DNA of 64,000 nt from Paenibacillus sp. FSL R7-0273. GTDB taxonomy: Bacteria > Bacillota > Bacilli > Paenibacillales > Paenibacillaceae. This document shows, one piece after another, positions 62,676 through 64,000 of this stretch. Both the position numbers and the translations under genes were made by a program. Positions within the stretch are counted from its first letter, which is position 1. Each line of letters opens with the position of its first letter. The stretch is from positions 1,933,501 to 1,997,500 of the forward strand of contig NZ_CP009283.1 in NCBI RefSeq assembly GCF_000758625.1, written 5' to 3'. Under the pieces are notes generated by a model that did no database searches, had not been told where the DNA came from, and saw nothing but the letters and a program-made list of their open reading frames with translations.

Positions 62676-64000
62676 TTGTCTTCAGCCTTGCCGATCCGCT
62701 TACACTGGCTGAACCAGCCCGCCGCGGCTGCGGGAGTTACGTGGGGAGTTCCCTGGACCAAAGGAGAGCTGAACCGCGACGGGCTCTCTGCACTATATCT
62801 TGGCAGCCCGGACGGTAATTCCCGTCTGCCGCTGCAAAGCCGTCCGGCCGCCTATTGGCCGGACGGTACTATTAAGTGGTCATTTCATTCTGCGGTCTGT
62901 CCGGAAGGCAGTGCAGAAGGGTATACACTGGAACGTTATGCAGAGCCGGAAGCCCTCCAGTATACGGCAAAGGTATCCGTCCGTGAGACGGAGGAAGCTT
63001 ACATTGTGGATACCGGCATCATTTTGTGCACTGTGGGCAAGCAGGGTGCGGGGCCAATCTCGCAGATAATGCGCCGGATGCCGGAGCAGGCAGGAAGTAA
63101 GCATGTGAATCGTGGATATTCCGGCGATTCGAAGGGTGTTAATGCAGCGGAAGGACTTCAGGATACAGCTGCGGGTTCAAGGCCGCTGGCCTACAGCTTA
63201 GAAGAGCAGGAGTACCTTGCCGGGCAGCTGGTATGCAGCGGGAGCGGGCTGGTCTGCCTCCGTGAGCAGCGTGACACGCTGAGCGGTGAGCTGACACTGC
63301 GTCAGGAACGTTTCACCGGCGTTACTAAGCAGGCAGTGCTGGAGGAATCAGGGCCGCTGCGCGCCGTGATCCGTCTGGACGGCAGGCACCGCAGCCGGAA
63401 CGGGGCCGGGGAATGGCTTCCCTACACGCTGCGGCTGTATTTTTACGCCGGTCTTGAGTCCATCCGGCTCGTGCATACCTTTCATTATGACGGTAACCCG
63501 CAGGAGGATTTCATCAAGGGACTGGGTATCGAATTCAAGGTGCCGCTGAGCGGGCCGCTGTATAATCGGCATATCCGGTTCGCCGGCAGTGAAGGCCTCT
63601 TCAGTGAATCACCGAAGACGCTCCATACCCGCAGAACCAAAGGCAAATATGCGGAGCTGTTCGCTGCCCAGCTGGAAGGCCGCACTCTGCAGTTTGACCC
63701 GGAGGAGGATGCTTATTTTACCGGACTGCTGCGGGATTCGGCAGTATGGGACAGCTTCCGGCTTGTCCAGGATTCCTCGGAGCATTTTGCCGTCCATAAA
63801 CGGACCGGACCAGACTGTGTCTGGATCAAGGGAGCCGAGGGACGGCGTGCCGGAGGGCTGGGCTATGTCGGCTCAGAGGGCGGCGGCCTGGCCGTCGGAC
63901 TGAAGGATTTTTGGCAGAAGCACCCTTCGGGGCTTGAGCTGAGCGGTGCTTCCGGCGATGAAGCGGTGCTTGCCGTCTGGTTCTGGTCACCGGAGGCACC
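62676..64000 (+). CDS. YetA/PcRGLX-like protein, probable rhamnogalacturonan lyase family (3' cut by window)
   Basis: An open reading frame runs from about 62676 to the window end with no stop, giving at least 441 residues. The start is taken as TTG at 62676, with AAGGAG 9 bp upstream; ATG at 62667 abuts that site and ATG at 62652 is also in frame. Seen: N-terminal LPIRLHWLNQPAAAAGVTWG then VPWTKGEL, SRPAAYWPDGTIKWSFHSAV, then a beta-rich domain with LRLYFYAGLESIRLVHTFHY and IKGLGIEFKVPL. I recognise this as the YetA/PcRGLX type, which includes exo-rhamnogalacturonan lyases. No signal peptide. In B. subtilis yetA lies beside lplABC, as here. Enzymatic activity is unproven for most members. 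Confidence 0.78.
   Translation, partial: MSSALPIRLHWLNQPAAAAGVTWGVPWTKGELNRDGLSALYLGSPDGNSRLPLQSRPAAYWPDGTIKWSFHSAVCPEGSAEGYTLERYAEPEALQYTAKVSVRETEEAYIVDTGIILCTVGKQGAGPISQIMRRMPEQAGSKHVNRGYSGDSKGVNAAEGLQDTAAGSRPLAYSLEEQEYLAGQLVCSGSGLVCLREQRDTLSGELTLRQERFTGVTKQAVLEESGPLRAVIRLDGRHRSRNGAGEWLPYTLRLYFYAGLESIRLVHTFHYDGNPQEDFIKGLGIEFKVPLSGPLYNRHIRFAGSEGLFSESPKTLHTRRTKGKYAELFAAQLEGRTLQFDPEEDAYFTGLLRDSAVWDSFRLVQDSSEHFAVHKRTGPDCVWIKGAEGRRAGGLGYVGSEGGGLAVGLKDFWQKHPSGLELSGASGDEAVLAVWFWSPEA

Noticed and set aside
62477..62818. Small plus-strand open frame overlapping the end of the YesS-like gene.
   Set aside because: Out of phase with both the regulator and the YetA-like frame, without ribosome site.

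Overview
The window looks like chromosomal DNA of a Paenibacillus-type spore-forming Firmicute. The basis is moderate GC, strong AGGAGG-like ribosome sites, frequent GTG/TTG starts, an SLH-domain surface protein, several CUT1-type oligosaccharide ABC importers paired with YesN/YesS-like AraC regulators, a LicT-controlled beta-glucoside operon and a T-box in front of tyrS. No phage, insertion sequence, CRISPR array, tRNA or rRNA gene was seen.

Layout. 1-11.6 kb is an oligosaccharide utilisation locus: a YesN-like response regulator, a sugar-binding lipoprotein, two permeases, a GH130-type phosphorylase/hydrolase, a 1031-residue GH106-like glycoside hydrolase, an opposite-strand AraC regulator and a Gfo/Idh/MocA oxidoreductase. 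11.8-16 kb is one large SLH-anchored surface protein with BNR-like and tandem Ig-like repeats. 16-20.3 kb holds a CBS protein, two MarR regulators, and an alkaline-phosphatase-superfamily hydrolase coupled to a small thioredoxin-like protein. 20.4-24.3 kb is a LysR regulator and a TauCAB-like sulfonate importer.

The most interesting part is 24.5-32.9 kb. It is a compact operon that can account for uptake and complete nitrogen release from cyanuric acid: biuret hydrolase (BiuH), an NMT1/THI5-type ABC importer (binding protein, ATPase, permease), a ring-opening cyanuric acid amidohydrolase (AtzD family), a small cupin, a PucR-type regulator and a two-domain allophanate hydrolase (AtzF). The leader carries one exact and one near-exact match to the GlnR/TnrA consensus, which suggests control by nitrogen limitation.

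33-42.6 kb: tyrS behind a tyrosine T-box; a repeat-rich spacer with an orphan Fur-like box; a two-gene mini-operon of 32- and 61-residue proteins; a FIST sensor protein paired with a soluble chemoreceptor-like protein; a GntR regulator; a MEDS-domain histidine kinase; and a phosphoketolase. 43-48.8 kb holds three tandem paralogous membrane-anchored serine hydrolases (class C beta-lactamase fold) with a mosaic identity pattern. 48.8-53.8 kb is licT-bglP-6-phospho-beta-glucosidase with two RAT/terminator antitermination sites. 54.3-64 kb resembles the Bacillus subtilis yes/lpl/yetA pectin-side-chain locus: a GH42 beta-galactosidase (minus strand), LplB/LplC/LplA-like importer genes, a YesS-like membrane AraC regulator, and a YetA/PcRGLX-like gene cut by the window end.

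Spacers carry several lineage-type repeats: a 52-bp tandem repeat, inverted CTAACGGAC elements, a duplicated block upstream of the phospho-beta-glucosidase, a 7 x 11-bp tandem repeat, and four regularly spaced 21-bp palindromes.
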